From positions 1,364,001-1,428,000 of the forward strand of contig NZ_CP027062.1 in NCBI RefSeq assembly GCF_002966125.1: a stretch of DNA of 64,000 nucleotides. Direction: 5' to 3'. The notes under the pieces were generated by a model. It made no database searches and was not told the origin of the DNA. It saw nothing but the letters and a program-made list of their open reading frames with translations. A program made the translations under genes and the position numbers. The stretch is from Pukyongia salina (GTDB taxonomy: Bacteria > Bacteroidota > Bacteroidia > Flavobacteriales > Flavobacteriaceae). Within the stretch, counting starts at the first letter, position 1, and the number at the start of each line of letters is the position of its first letter. This document shows, in pieces, positions 25,849 through 34,906 of this stretch.

Positions 25849-26619
25849 TTATTCGATGAAATGCACAATTTTATGTATTTCTTTAACATTTTCGAGTAAG
25901 GTCATGTGACCACTTTCCACTTTTATCAGGGTGGAATCTGTATCCTTGGCAGCATTTTCCGAATCTGTGATCGGGATCACTTCGTCCTTCGTTCCGGCAA
26001 TCATATATTTTGGCCCCCGGTATTTCTTTAATACATGACGACGGTCCTTACGTTCCATCATACCGCGGATTGCGGCCAGTATCCCCGGAGTAGGTATGGA
26101 TAATGCCTGCTGCTGAAGTGCTGTAATTTCGGCAGTTAGATCTTCCCGCCGGTCTTCAGCAAACAGATTCAGTATGGACACAGTGATAAATAACTTTTTG
26201 TTCTTCGGAATTAGTTTCAGCGCCCGCTTCCGGTTTAGAAGTCTTTCGGGACTATCACTATAAGGTGACGAATTAAGTAAAATGATCTGCCGCACTTCCG
26301 AAGGATATAAATCAAGAAATGCAAGAGCAACGTAGCCACCCATGGAATGACCGATCACACTAACATTTTCCAGGCCCAAATGCTGCAACAGACTGTGAGC
26401 AACTTCGGCCATAAATTCCATACTATGAGTTTTGCCATAGACACTCGATCGTCCATGACCCGGAAGGTCAAGGCGGATAAGAGTGAAATTCTTCAGAAGT
26501 AACGCTGCAAGTTCATCCCACATGGCAAGATCTTCCAGAAAACCATGCAATAACAAAACTGCAGGTCCTTCACCCTGCGTCTCATAATTAATAACTCCGT
26601 CGTTGTAAGGAAAAATCAT
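25849..26619 (-). CDS. Alpha/beta hydrolase
   Basis: A 256-residue alpha/beta hydrolase. LLLHGFLEDLAMWDEL holds the oxyanion-hole HG motif, RLDLPGHGRS follows, and the nucleophile elbow is VIGHSMGGYVAL (Ser near 92). The acid is in AGTKDEVIP and the catalytic His in VESGHMTLLENV, so the triad is complete. No signal peptide is present. The closest familiar types are non-specific esterases and MenH/BioH-like hydrolases, but the substrate is not evident. It starts 29 nt from the divergent brnQ gene. Confidence 0.85.
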   Translation of the reverse strand: MIFPYNDGVINYETQGEGPAVLLLHGFLEDLAMWDELAALLLKNFTLIRLDLPGHGRSSVYGKTHSMEFMAEVAHSLLQHLGLENVSVIGHSMGGYVALAFLDLYPSEVRQIILLNSSPYSDSPERLLNRKRALKLIPKNKKLFITVSILNLFAEDRREDLTAEITALQQQALSIPTPGILAAIRGMMERKDRRHVLKKYRGPKYMIAGTKDEVIPITDSENAAKDTDSTLIKVESGHMTLLENVKEIHKIVHFIE

Positions 26620-26648
26620 TTTTCTATCTTCATGGCAAATATCTGTTA

Positions 26649-27959
26649 ATGACGCAACGCAAGCAAATTGTGATCACGGCTTTTGCTCTATTTTCTCTTT
26701 TTTTCGGAGCGGGGAATCTTATTTTACCACCATACTTAGGATATAATGCAGGATCCGGATGGTTCTGGGTAGCCATTGGTTTTGCTATTTCGGCAGTTAT
26801 TATACCCATTATGGCAATTTACGGCCACGCCCGCTTACAAGGAACCATGCTCGATTTTGCGAACAAGGTTTCGCCATGGTTCGCCATGGTTTACTCTGTA
26901 CTAGTGTATGCGATCTCGGTTTCTCTTCCTTCTCCAAGGACAGCTTCCATGGCCTACGAAATGGCTATCGAGCCTTATTTCGAACTTTCATCTCTCTGGC
27001 TGAGTATAATATATTTTTCGCTGGTGCTTGTATTTGTACTTAACAGGAATAAGATCCTAAGCATCATTGGCAAATATCTCACCCCCATGATAATTATAAT
27101 TTTACTATTGGTAATTATCCTGGGCCTATTTACCGATACCGAAGCCTTACGTTCATCGATGTTCGACAATACACTGGTATCCGGGATACTTGAAGGCTAC
27201 CAAACGTTCGACGCTATTGGAGGGGTGGTGGTGGGAGGTGTTATTGTTATTTCTTTCAGTTTGCAAGGGAAATATCAATATGATGACAGACGGAGAATGA
27301 TCGCAAAATCGGGTCTGCTGGCCGGGATGGGCCTATTTATTATTTATGCCGGCCTGATCGCATTAGGAGCATGGCAAAGTGGTTCCATACAGGTGGACGA
27401 TCGCACCGAACTACTTCTATTATTGTGTACAACTTCACTGGGAGATATAGGGACGGCTTTTCTAGCTGTGCTGGTAGCACTCGCTTGCTTTACAACAGCG
27501 GTAGGGATAGTGACCGGGACGGCCGACTTTGTAAAGGGTGTCTTCAAAGATTCGCAAAAGGCCTATATTATCACCGCCCTGGCGGGCTGTGTGATAGGAG
27601 TTTTGGTAGGACAGCATACCGTGGGTTATATTATCGATGTGGCGATTCCTGCATTGATGTTTATTTATCCTATTACCATTGTCTTGATCATCCTAAGCGT
27701 TTTACCAGATAGATATACAAGTAGTTTAGTGTATCGGGCCACTGTGATCGCCACTGTTATCTTTAGCATCCCAGACTTTGCTGCAACTCTTAACCTACAA
27801 CTAATACCTCAACCTGTTATGGAATCGATCCGGATGTATATTCCACTATCTAATGATCATATGGGATGGTTATTGCCCTTCTTGATCGTTTTCATCCTTT
27901 CAAATCTTTATGGCATTTCAAACAGAAAATCCAACGATATTGAAAAGCGAAATGAGTGA
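26649..27959 (+). CDS. brnQ: BrnQ, branched-chain amino acid:cation symporter
   Basis: A LIVCS-family permease taking up leucine, isoleucine and valine with Na+ or H+. The 436-residue protein has about twelve hydrophobic segments and the family opening FFGAGNLILPPYLGYNAGSGW. Other family motifs are YAISVSLPSPRTASMAYEM and ALACFTTAVGIVTGTADFVKG. It ends in a short charged tail. Its stop codon lies inside the left arm of an inverted repeat (27956-28050) that may shape the 3' end of the mRNA. Confidence 0.93.
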   Translation: MTQRKQIVITAFALFSLFFGAGNLILPPYLGYNAGSGWFWVAIGFAISAVIIPIMAIYGHARLQGTMLDFANKVSPWFAMVYSVLVYAISVSLPSPRTASMAYEMAIEPYFELSSLWLSIIYFSLVLVFVLNRNKILSIIGKYLTPMIIIILLLVIILGLFTDTEALRSSMFDNTLVSGILEGYQTFDAIGGVVVGGVIVISFSLQGKYQYDDRRRMIAKSGLLAGMGLFIIYAGLIALGAWQSGSIQVDDRTELLLLLCTTSLGDIGTAFLAVLVALACFTTAVGIVTGTADFVKGVFKDSQKAYIITALAGCVIGVLVGQHTVGYIIDVAIPALMFIYPITIVLIILSVLPDRYTSSLVYRATVIATVIFSIPDFAATLNLQLIPQPVMESIRMYIPLSNDHMGWLLPFLIVFILSNLYGISNRKSNDIEKRNE

Positions 27960-28050
27960 ATTTGACGTTTATTTAAACTTTTTCACAAAATCCGGTTTTT
28001 TCGCAAACGATATAGTTATTTAATGCGTCATTTTCGTTTGTCAAATTCAC
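27956..28050. repeat. Long-range inverted repeat over the brnQ 3' end
   Basis: GTGAATTTGAC at 27956-27966 is perfectly complementary to GTCAAATTCAC at 28040-28050. A second pair, CAAACGA (28004-28010) and TCGTTTG (28034-28040), lies inside and shares a base with the right outer arm. The 200 nt after brnQ hold no gene and no ordinary terminator. The repeat could be a 3' UTR structure or chance; an 11-bp match at such a distance is expected about once or twice per 64 kb. Confidence 0.3.
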
Positions 28051-28162
28051 CGTATTTCATTGCGAATTTCTTTTTTTAAACCCCTCTTTATTTATAAGTT
28101 GATAAAAAGAAGTATCACTTTTTGAATTATTCGTAAAACGCTGATATTTTACAAGTTAAGTG

Positions 28163-28193
28163 TTTGGATTATAGAATTTGTATCATAGATTTA
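28163..28193 (+). promoter_or_regulatory. Promoter of the CBM48 gene
   Basis: TTTG at 28163-28166, 19 nt, TAGATTTA at 28186-28193. Only the last base of the -7 box differs from consensus. The box ends 24 nt before the ATG at 28218. An upstream in-frame ATG at 28164 falls inside this promoter and is therefore not used. Confidence 0.6.
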
Positions 28194-28217
28194 CCCCAAA
28201 TTAAAAACATTATAATC

Positions 28218-28514
28218 ATGGCTATTTCGAAGCAATATTTAAAGAGCAAGCCGGTATGCAAAGTAACTTTTACAGTTCCTGCTGCCGAAGCGAATGAGGT
28301 AAAAGTTGCAGGATCTTTCAATGAGTGGAACGCAGATTCTACTCCTCTTAAAAAACTAAAGAACGGATCGTTTAAAGGAACTGTTTCCCTTGATAAGGAT
28401 CAGTCTTACGAATTCAGATATGTAGTAGACGGTAACTGGACTAACGACGATCAGGCCGACAGCTATCAGTGGAATGAATTTGCAGCAACCGAGAACAGTG
28501 TAGTACACGTATAA
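28218..28514 (+). CDS. Stand-alone CBM48 (isoamylase early-set) domain protein
   Basis: A 98-residue protein made almost wholly of an isoamylase N-terminal/AMPK-type glycogen-binding domain: KVTFTVPAAEANEVKVAGSF, the NEWN turn, KLKNGSFKGTVSL, EFRYVVDGNWTNDDQAD. The Trp residues and the Lys/Asn positions match the glycan-binding face of CBM48. There is no enzyme domain and no signal peptide, so it is cytoplasmic. It may bind glycogen or act as an adapter, which is inference. A good promoter and a strong terminator make it a single-gene unit. Confidence 0.88.
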   Translation: MAISKQYLKSKPVCKVTFTVPAAEANEVKVAGSFNEWNADSTPLKKLKNGSFKGTVSLDKDQSYEFRYVVDGNWTNDDQADSYQWNEFAATENSVVHV

Positions 28515-28533
28515 CCCCAAGTACAGTGTAACT

Positions 28534-28567
28534 AAAAAAGGCTATCCGTCATGCGGATAGCCTTTTT
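28534..28567. terminator. Bidirectional rho-independent terminator
   Basis: Stem GGCTATCCG with CGGATAGCC around a five-base loop, with A-run before and T-run after. It ends the CBM48 gene on the plus strand and the aminopeptidase gene on the minus strand. Confidence 0.9.
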
Positions 28568-28595
28568 CGTTTTTAATCTTGCTGATCTTATTATT

Positions 28596-29888
28596 TCAGG
28601 AATTCATGAGGTCTTCGATCTCCGCGGCCTCGATCGGGATATTTCTCATCAGGTTAAAAGGTTCGCCCTTTTCCTGAACAACAACATCGTCTTCCAGTCT
28701 AATCCCAAATCCTTCTTCAGGGATATAAATTCCGGGCTCTACAGTAAATACCATTCCGGCTTTGATTGGTTCCCAAAGTATTCCATAATCATGTGTATCC
28801 AGTCCCATATGATGACTGGTACCGTGCATAAAATATTTTTTATAAGCAGGCCAGTCCGGGTCTTCATTTTGTACATCGGCCTTATCGAGCAGGCCAAGTT
28901 GTAGCAATTCGGAGGTCATTAGTTTACCTACCTCAAGGTGGTATTCTTTCCAATACGCACCCGGAACCAGTAATTTGGTAGCTTCGTTCTTAACCTTCAA
29001 TACCGAGTTATAAACCTCTTTCTGTCGTTTACTATAGGTCCCGCTCACAGGAATGGTGCGTGTCATATCACTACTGTAATTTGCATAAGAGGCACCAACG
29101 TCCATTAGGATGAGGTCACCCGCTTTACACTGCTGGTTATTTTCTATATAGTGCAACACGTTGGCATTGTTCCCGCTTGCAATTATCGGGGTGTACGCGA
29201 AGCCGTTAGACCGGTTTCTTAGAAACTCGTGCATATACTCTGCCTCGATCTCATACTCCCATACACCTGGTTTGACAAATTGAAGTACTCGTCTAAAACC
29301 TTTATCCGTAATGTCGCATGCTTGTTGCAGTACTTCGATTTCCAGCGGATCTTTTACCGCTCTCAGTCGTTGTAGAATAGGATTACTCTTCGCCCAATTA
29401 TGCGCCGGAAACTTCTCTTTGGTAGCTTTTATAAAACGAGCTTCACGAGTTTCGGTTTCTACAGACTGCCGGTAATGTTCGTTCGTATTAAAATAGATCG
29501 TTTCTGCCTGGGTCATTAGTTCGAAAAATATTTTGTCGAAATCAGACAACCAGTAAACCGTCTTCACGCCACTCACATCGAAGGCCTTCTCTTTTGTTAA
29601 CTTCTCGCCTTCCCAAATTGCAATATGCTCGTTGGTCTCTCTTAGAAAAAGTACTTCCCTGTGTTTATCTTCCACAGCATCCGGGAACAATAACAAGATG
29701 CTTTCTTCCTGATCTACACCGCTTAAATAAAGTATATCTCTGTGTTGTTGAAAAGGCATAGTACTGTCTGCACTAATGGGGTAAATATCATTGCTGTTGA
29801 ACACCGCGAGACTTCTTGGTTTCATTTCAGCCATGAAATTCCTGCGGTTTTTAATGTACAGCGAATTATGTATAGGTTGGTATTTCAT
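28596..29888 (-). CDS. Aminopeptidase P family metallopeptidase (M24B)
   Basis: Removes N-terminal residues ahead of proline. The 430-residue protein has the N-terminal creatinase-like domain (SADSTMPFQQHRDILYLSG) and a pita-bread C-terminal domain with all metal ligands. These are the two Asp in LMDVGASYANYSSDMTRTI, the His in HGTSHHMGLDTHD, and the Glu in FTVEPGIYIP and GIRLEDDVVV. The N-terminus MKYQPIHNSLYIKNRRNFM matches Bacteroidetes homologs. No signal peptide is visible. It is divergent from the BNR-repeat gene. Confidence 0.93.
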   Translation of the reverse strand: MKYQPIHNSLYIKNRRNFMAEMKPRSLAVFNSNDIYPISADSTMPFQQHRDILYLSGVDQEESILLLFPDAVEDKHREVLFLRETNEHIAIWEGEKLTKEKAFDVSGVKTVYWLSDFDKIFFELMTQAETIYFNTNEHYRQSVETETREARFIKATKEKFPAHNWAKSNPILQRLRAVKDPLEIEVLQQACDITDKGFRRVLQFVKPGVWEYEIEAEYMHEFLRNRSNGFAYTPIIASGNNANVLHYIENNQQCKAGDLILMDVGASYANYSSDMTRTIPVSGTYSKRQKEVYNSVLKVKNEATKLLVPGAYWKEYHLEVGKLMTSELLQLGLLDKADVQNEDPDWPAYKKYFMHGTSHHMGLDTHDYGILWEPIKAGMVFTVEPGIYIPEEGFGIRLEDDVVVQEKGEPFNLMRNIPIEAAEIEDLMNS

Positions 29889-29980
29889 AGATAGCTTTTC
29901 AGAATAGATTCAAAAATACAGCAATTTGTGCTTCGAATAAAATTTCGAATTTAATTAATGAAATACAACTTCCGAATATT

Positions 29981-30010
29981 TTGCAATCAGTTCGCATTTC
30001 TGTACTTTCA
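29981..30010 (+). promoter_or_regulatory. Possible promoter of the sortilin/BNR-repeat gene
   Basis: TTG at 29981-29983, 19 nt, TACTTTCA at 30003-30010. Spacing is ideal, but the -7 box differs from consensus at its last two bases. The leader would be about 17 nt. Confidence 0.35.
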
Positions 30011-30030
30011 AATTCTGAAAATCCACGAAT

Positions 30031-32874
30031 ATGAAAAAACTAATCATTTTAAGCTTCCTTCTCGTTACATGTAATCTCTTTGCTCAACCTGCAGCCACAC
30101 CTGCTTCCGAAGTGATAAAAGGCATTCAGCAAAAACAACAACTTGCCGAAACTTCTATAGTTAAAAATTTACCCTTCAAGAGTATTGGACCTACTATTAT
30201 GAGTGGGCGAGTAGTAGATTTTGCCGTTAACCCCAACAATCCTGTAGAGTTCTATGTAGGTTATGCAAGTGGTGGAGTTTGGCACACCCGTAATAACGGA
30301 ACTTCCTTCGAGCCTGTGCTGGATTCGAGTCCAACACAAAATGTGGGCAGCCTTGCCATGGACTGGAAGAATAACAGGCTTTGGGTGGGTACCGGAGAAG
30401 TAAATTCGTCTCGCTCATCCTATGCCGGTATTGGCCTTCTTCTTTCCGAAGATGGAGGAAAGTCATGGAAGAATATGGGCCTTAGCGATGCGCATCATAT
30501 TAGTAAGATCATGATCAACCCTAACAATCCCAATGAGGTTGTGGTAAGTGCTGTAGGACATTTGTATTCGAAGAATAACGAGAGAGGAGTTTATAAAACC
30601 GTTGACGGGGGAGCCTCCTGGAACAAAACTTTGTTTGTGAACGATGAGACCGGGATCATCGAAATGGATGTGGACCCCAACAATTGGAACTTGATGTATG
30701 CGGCTGCCTGGGATAAAGACAGAAAAGCTTGGAATTTCAGAGGTAATGGAAACGCGAGTGCCATATATAAAAGTACCGATGCCGGAAATACCTGGACTAA
30801 AGTTACCGTTGCCGGAAGTGGTTTTCCGGTTGGTGAAGGAGTAGGTCGCATCGGGCTTGCTGTAGTAGATGCTAATACAGTGTACGCAATTCACGATAAT
30901 CAGTTCCGAAGAAAAGATGAAAAGAAGTTGGAAACTAATGATGGGATGTTGGTGAAAGACGATTTTAAGACCATGACCACCGCACAATTTATGGGGCTTG
31001 ATAACAACAGGCTTAAAACCTACCTGAGGCAAAACGGATTTCAGGAAAAATACACGGCCGAAAGTGTAAAAGAGATGGTGAAGACCGGCAAGGCGAAACC
31101 GGTAGATCTTGCCCGTTATCTTGAGGATGCCAACACCATGTTGTTCGACACCCCGGTAATAGGAGCAGAAGTATACAAGAGTACAGATGGTGGAAAAAAC
31201 TGGAAGAAGACCCATGAAGGATATCTGGACGGAATTTATTTTTCTTATGGGTATTACTTCGGAAAGATCCATGTGGACCCGAACAATGCAGATAAGATCT
31301 ATATATATGGAGTCCCAATTTTAAAATCGGCCGACGGTGGTAAAACTTTCGAATCGATTAGTGCAGATAATGTGCACGCAGACCATCACGCACTTTGGAT
31401 CAATCCTAAATTACAAGGCCATCTTATCAACGGGAATGATGGTGGTGTGAATATTTCATACGATGATGGTGAGACCTGGATCAAGAACAATGCCCCTGAG
31501 GTAGGACAATTCTATACTGTGAATGTGGATGATGAGAAACCATATAATGTCTACGGGGGTCTTCAGGATAACGGAGTTTGGAAAGGGGCTCACAATGCCG
31601 AAATGAATAGTCGCTGGCATCAAAGCGGTGAGAATCCGTACAAATCCATTATGGGAGGCGATGGGATGCAAGTGCAGATCGATAGCAGGAATACCAATGT
31701 GGTCTACACAGGTTTTCAATTTGGAAACTATTTCAGGCTAAACCTCGAAACCGATGAACAGACCTATATACAACCCAAACACGAACTAGGCGAAACCCCA
31801 TATCGATTTAACTGGCAAACTCCTATATTGTTGAGCTCGCACAATCAGGATATTCTGTATTTAGGTGGGAACAAATTGATGCGCAGCATGAATAGGGGAG
31901 ACGATTGGGAACCCATCTCCGGCGATCTCACCCAGGGAGGAAAGGCCGGGAATGTTGCCTACGGAACACTAACATCTATAAGCGAATCACCGTTTCAATT
32001 TGGACTAATATATGCCGGAAGTGACGATGGAATGCTGCATGTAACACGCAACGGTGGAGGTAACTGGGTTAATATTTCCAATTCCTTTCCAAAAGATCTG
32101 TGGGTTAGTCGTGTAATAGCCTCCGAGCATAAAAAGGAGCGCGTCTATGTTACCTTAAACGGATATCGCTGGGATGATTTCACTCCTTATGTGTATGTTA
32201 GCGAAGACTACGGGCAGAGCTGGAAAAAGATCACAACTAATTTAACCGCGTCTCCGGTTAATGTGATCAAGGAAGACCCGCATAATGAAAATGTCCTTTA
32301 CCTGGGGACCGACAACGGGGCATGGGTGAGTTTTAACCGGGGTGATAACTGGCATGTTTTCTCGGGAGGATTGCCTAATGTAGCCGTGCATGATCTGGTA
32401 ATTCAAAAACGTGAAAAGGACTTGGTTCTGGGGACGCACGGGCGGTCATTTTACCTGGCTGATACGGAAGTCTTAAGTAAGATGAGCACGGGATCCATGA
32501 ATGAGGTGCTGCTGGCCGATATAGGTTCCATCAGGTCTTCGGGGCGATGGGGAAGCAGGTTTAGCCCCTGGTACGATATTTTTGAGCCCTCAAGGGATAT
32601 TCAGTTTTATAGCCCTGCTACAGGCAAAGCCGAGGTGGTAGTTACCGATGAAAACGAAAACAGACTTCAGCGAATGGTTGTGGATGTGGAGCGAGGTATC
32701 AATATTGTAGAATACGATCTGTCGGTTTCAGAAAAAGGGGTAAAAGCGTTAGGTAAATCCGGAACGGAAATCAAAAAGGCCGAAAATGACCTGTTTTATT
32801 TAACTAAAGGAAGTTACATTATAACAGTTTCAATTGACGGAAAGGAAGCAATAACCACACTTGAGGTGAAATAG
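30031..32874 (+). CDS. Secreted sortilin/BNR-repeat propeller protein
   Basis: A 947-residue exported protein (signal peptide ending NLFAQ). Repeated Asp-box-like segments of the form S.DGG..W (SEDGGKSWKN, KTVDGGASWNK, KSTDAGNTWTK, KSTDGGKNWKK, SYDDGETW) and SDDGMLHVTRNGG mark a sortilin/Vps10 or sialidase-like beta-propeller, perhaps two propellers. A region of about 100 residues (near 300-370) without such boxes interrupts it. The C-terminus (GSYIITVSIDGKEAITTLEV) is a beta domain usual for this family and is not a T9SS tail. Homologs are often called glycosyl hydrolases, but I see no proof of catalysis. Confidence 0.82.
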   Translation: MKKLIILSFLLVTCNLFAQPAATPASEVIKGIQQKQQLAETSIVKNLPFKSIGPTIMSGRVVDFAVNPNNPVEFYVGYASGGVWHTRNNGTSFEPVLDSSPTQNVGSLAMDWKNNRLWVGTGEVNSSRSSYAGIGLLLSEDGGKSWKNMGLSDAHHISKIMINPNNPNEVVVSAVGHLYSKNNERGVYKTVDGGASWNKTLFVNDETGIIEMDVDPNNWNLMYAAAWDKDRKAWNFRGNGNASAIYKSTDAGNTWTKVTVAGSGFPVGEGVGRIGLAVVDANTVYAIHDNQFRRKDEKKLETNDGMLVKDDFKTMTTAQFMGLDNNRLKTYLRQNGFQEKYTAESVKEMVKTGKAKPVDLARYLEDANTMLFDTPVIGAEVYKSTDGGKNWKKTHEGYLDGIYFSYGYYFGKIHVDPNNADKIYIYGVPILKSADGGKTFESISADNVHADHHALWINPKLQGHLINGNDGGVNISYDDGETWIKNNAPEVGQFYTVNVDDEKPYNVYGGLQDNGVWKGAHNAEMNSRWHQSGENPYKSIMGGDGMQVQIDSRNTNVVYTGFQFGNYFRLNLETDEQTYIQPKHELGETPYRFNWQTPILLSSHNQDILYLGGNKLMRSMNRGDDWEPISGDLTQGGKAGNVAYGTLTSISESPFQFGLIYAGSDDGMLHVTRNGGGNWVNISNSFPKDLWVSRVIASEHKKERVYVTLNGYRWDDFTPYVYVSEDYGQSWKKITTNLTASPVNVIKEDPHNENVLYLGTDNGAWVSFNRGDNWHVFSGGLPNVAVHDLVIQKREKDLVLGTHGRSFYLADTEVLSKMSTGSMNEVLLADIGSIRSSGRWGSRFSPWYDIFEPSRDIQFYSPATGKAEVVVTDENENRLQRMVVDVERGINIVEYDLSVSEKGVKALGKSGTEIKKAENDLFYLTKGSYIITVSIDGKEAITTLEVK

Positions 32875-32974
32875 GAAAAATTTAAAAGAAATAAATTAAA
32901 TTCACATTAGTGTGTTAAGGAATTTAAAAAAAGTACTATATTTATATGATCATTAATCTAAAACTTAATTAATT

Positions 32975-34090
32975 ATGAAAAAACTACGACTATTTATTAT
33001 GGCGTTAGCTGTAGGTACTGTTGGTGCGTTTGCACAGGTAGCCGAAGCTGGGCCTGCCGGACCAGCTCCTAACGGTAATACTCCTGATGCATTATTTGAT
33101 CTTCAGTACATTGTTGACGTTGGAGTTAATGGAAGTATTGGAGCACAGTCTCAAGCGGGTGTTGCCTTTATCAACAACGAATGGTGGGTATCTACCTGGA
33201 ACACGGATCAGATTCACATTCTTGATGCCGCTGGTGCATTTATTCAAACAATTGTTGTTCCTGGTGTAACCGGAACACGTGCTTTAACCACAGATGGAAC
33301 AAACCTTTATTTAGGTACAGCTGGACTTAATATTTTTGAAGTAGACCCTGTAGCAATGACGGTTTCCAATACTATCAATGTCACAACAGGTTCATCTGCT
33401 TCTGCCAGAATGGTAACATATGATGAGACTCTTGACGGAGGTAACGGTGGTTTCTGGATCGGTAACTTTGGTTCAGATATCGCTTCTGTAGATATGAGTG
33501 GAAATGAGCTTTCTGTTATTGGTGCAGCAACTCATGGAACTACTATCTATGGTGGAGCTGTAGATAACGTTTCTGCTGGTGGACCTTTCCTTTGGATCCA
33601 TGACCAGAATGGTGTAGCTCCTAGCCGTGACTTCATTGTTCAGTTAGAGCTTCCTAGTGGAACACCAACTGGAGTTGTTTACGACTTTACAGCAGATGGT
33701 GCTAGTGCAGGCGCAACTGATGTTCTTGCAGGTGGATTGTTTATCACAGATGAGGTTGATCCTGCTATGTGGCAGATGATCGGTCTTTGTCAGTGTACTC
33801 CTTCTAACTTGATCTTCGGACTTGAGTTACTGCCTATCGCAGGAGTTGGAGACAATGCACTTACAGATTTCTCAATTGCTCCTAACCCAGCAAACGGAAG
33901 TACTGTAACTATTAACACTGGTATCCAGGCTGAAATGCAGGTTGCTGTATTCGATGTTCTTGGAAAACAAGTTATCAATACCGTTCTTACTAATAATGAA
34001 TTAAGTGTTGAAGGACTTAACGCCGGAGTTTATATGGTACAAGTTACTCAGCAAGGAAACACAGCTGTTAAAAAATTAGTTGTAAAGTAA
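32975..34090 (+). CDS. Small T9SS type A protein with a propeller-like N-terminal domain
   Basis: A 371-residue exported protein with a signal peptide (LFIMALAVGTVGAFAQ). The mature part is a weakly charged, Gly/Ala/Thr-rich region with short repeats such as WWVSTWNTDQIHILDAAGAF, LYLGTAGLNIFEVDP and FWIGNFGSDIASVDM, which suggest blades of a propeller. It ends in a T9SS type A sorting domain (FSIAPNPANGSTVTI to VKKLVVK). Leucine is written mostly CTT and valine and alanine mostly GTT/GCT, unlike the mixed codons of neighbours, which points to high expression. It is a single-gene unit with a strong terminator. Function is unknown. Confidence 0.83.
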   Translation: MKKLRLFIMALAVGTVGAFAQVAEAGPAGPAPNGNTPDALFDLQYIVDVGVNGSIGAQSQAGVAFINNEWWVSTWNTDQIHILDAAGAFIQTIVVPGVTGTRALTTDGTNLYLGTAGLNIFEVDPVAMTVSNTINVTTGSSASARMVTYDETLDGGNGGFWIGNFGSDIASVDMSGNELSVIGAATHGTTIYGGAVDNVSAGGPFLWIHDQNGVAPSRDFIVQLELPSGTPTGVVYDFTADGASAGATDVLAGGLFITDEVDPAMWQMIGLCQCTPSNLIFGLELLPIAGVGDNALTDFSIAPNPANGSTVTINTGIQAEMQVAVFDVLGKQVINTVLTNNELSVEGLNAGVYMVQVTQQGNTAVKKLVVK

Positions 34091-34112
34091 TTGCCACTTG
34101 AATTTTAAACCG

Positions 34113-34143
34113 AAAAGCCACATCGATCTGATGTGGCTTTTTT
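34113..34143 (+). terminator. Rho-independent terminator
   Basis: Perfect 8-bp stem GCCACATC/GATGTGGC with a five-base loop, preceded by four A and followed by six T, 23 nt after the stop codon of the T9SS gene. The next gene (sdhC) is on the same strand with its own promoter. Confidence 0.9.
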
Positions 34144-34165
34144 GTTATTATATCTAACCTAATTG

Positions 34166-34197
34166 TTTGGCTTTAACTTTTTTCAGCCGTATTTTTG
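34166..34197 (+). promoter_or_regulatory. Promoter of sdhCAB
   Basis: TTTG at 34166-34169, 20 nt, TATTTTTG at 34190-34197: a complete match to both Bacteroidetes promoter elements, and one of the clearest in the window. The leader is about 28 nt. Confidence 0.75.
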
Positions 34198-34228
34198 TTC
34201 ATCTTAAATCTTCGAAAAGAAAACCATA

Positions 34229-34894
34229 ATGGGATTTATATCTACTTCCATAGCCCGTAAGGTTGCCATGGCACTTTCCGGTCTGTTTCTTGTCTTTTTC
34301 CTTGGGCAACATTTTGTAATAAATATTTCATCGGTGATAGATCCGGACACCTTTAATTCCTGGTCACATTTTATGGGAACCAATGGCCTGGTACAATTCC
34401 TGCTACAGCCGGTTTTAATCTTTGGTGTGGTCTTTCATTTCATAATGGGATTCATTTTAGAGTATCAAAACCGCAAGGCAAGAGCCATTAACTATAAATC
34501 TTACAAGGGGAACAGTAATTCGAGTTGGGCGTCCAGGAATATGCTCATCTCCGGGGTGGTTATCCTTGCATTTCTAGGATTGCATTTTTACGATTTCTGG
34601 GTTCCGGAGATCGTTCATAAGTATATCGAAACGCACCCCGAGGATCCCAGCCGCTATTTTCCGGAGTTGGTACACAAATTTGAAAGTCCGGTAAGAGTTG
34701 GCTTGTACACCCTTGCCTTTATCTTGCTCATCTTTCACCTGTGGCACGGATTCTCTTCGTCATTTCAGAGTGTTGGTTTCAACAACAAATATTCAAGAGC
34801 ACTCAAAGGATTTACAAGACTTTATGCTGTTCTAATCCCATTAGGCTTTGTATTTATAGCTCTGTACCATCATTTCAATCAATTACCCCACTAA
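34229..34894 (+). CDS. sdhC: Succinate dehydrogenase cytochrome b subunit
   Basis: Membrane anchor of the succinate:quinone oxidoreductase, 221 residues with about five transmembrane segments. His residues suited as haem ligands lie in GQHFVINIS, VFHFIMGFI, GLHFYDFWV and HLWHGFSSSFQSVG. A single five-helix, di-haem subunit is the type B arrangement known from Bacteroidetes, Bacillus and Wolinella. It is first in the sdhC-sdhA-sdhB operon, 12 nt before sdhA. Confidence 0.95.
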   Translation: MGFISTSIARKVAMALSGLFLVFFLGQHFVINISSVIDPDTFNSWSHFMGTNGLVQFLLQPVLIFGVVFHFIMGFILEYQNRKARAINYKSYKGNSNSSWASRNMLISGVVILAFLGLHFYDFWVPEIVHKYIETHPEDPSRYFPELVHKFESPVRVGLYTLAFILLIFHLWHGFSSSFQSVGFNNKYSRALKGFTRLYAVLIPLGFVFIALYHHFNQLPH

Positions 34895-34906
34895 AAAGCA
34901 GAAGAT

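Noticed and set aside
30463-31272. A 269-codon open frame on the minus strand inside the sortilin/BNR gene
   Set aside because: It lies fully antisense to a gene with clear repeats and signal peptide, and its translation shows no recognisable domain; a shadow frame.
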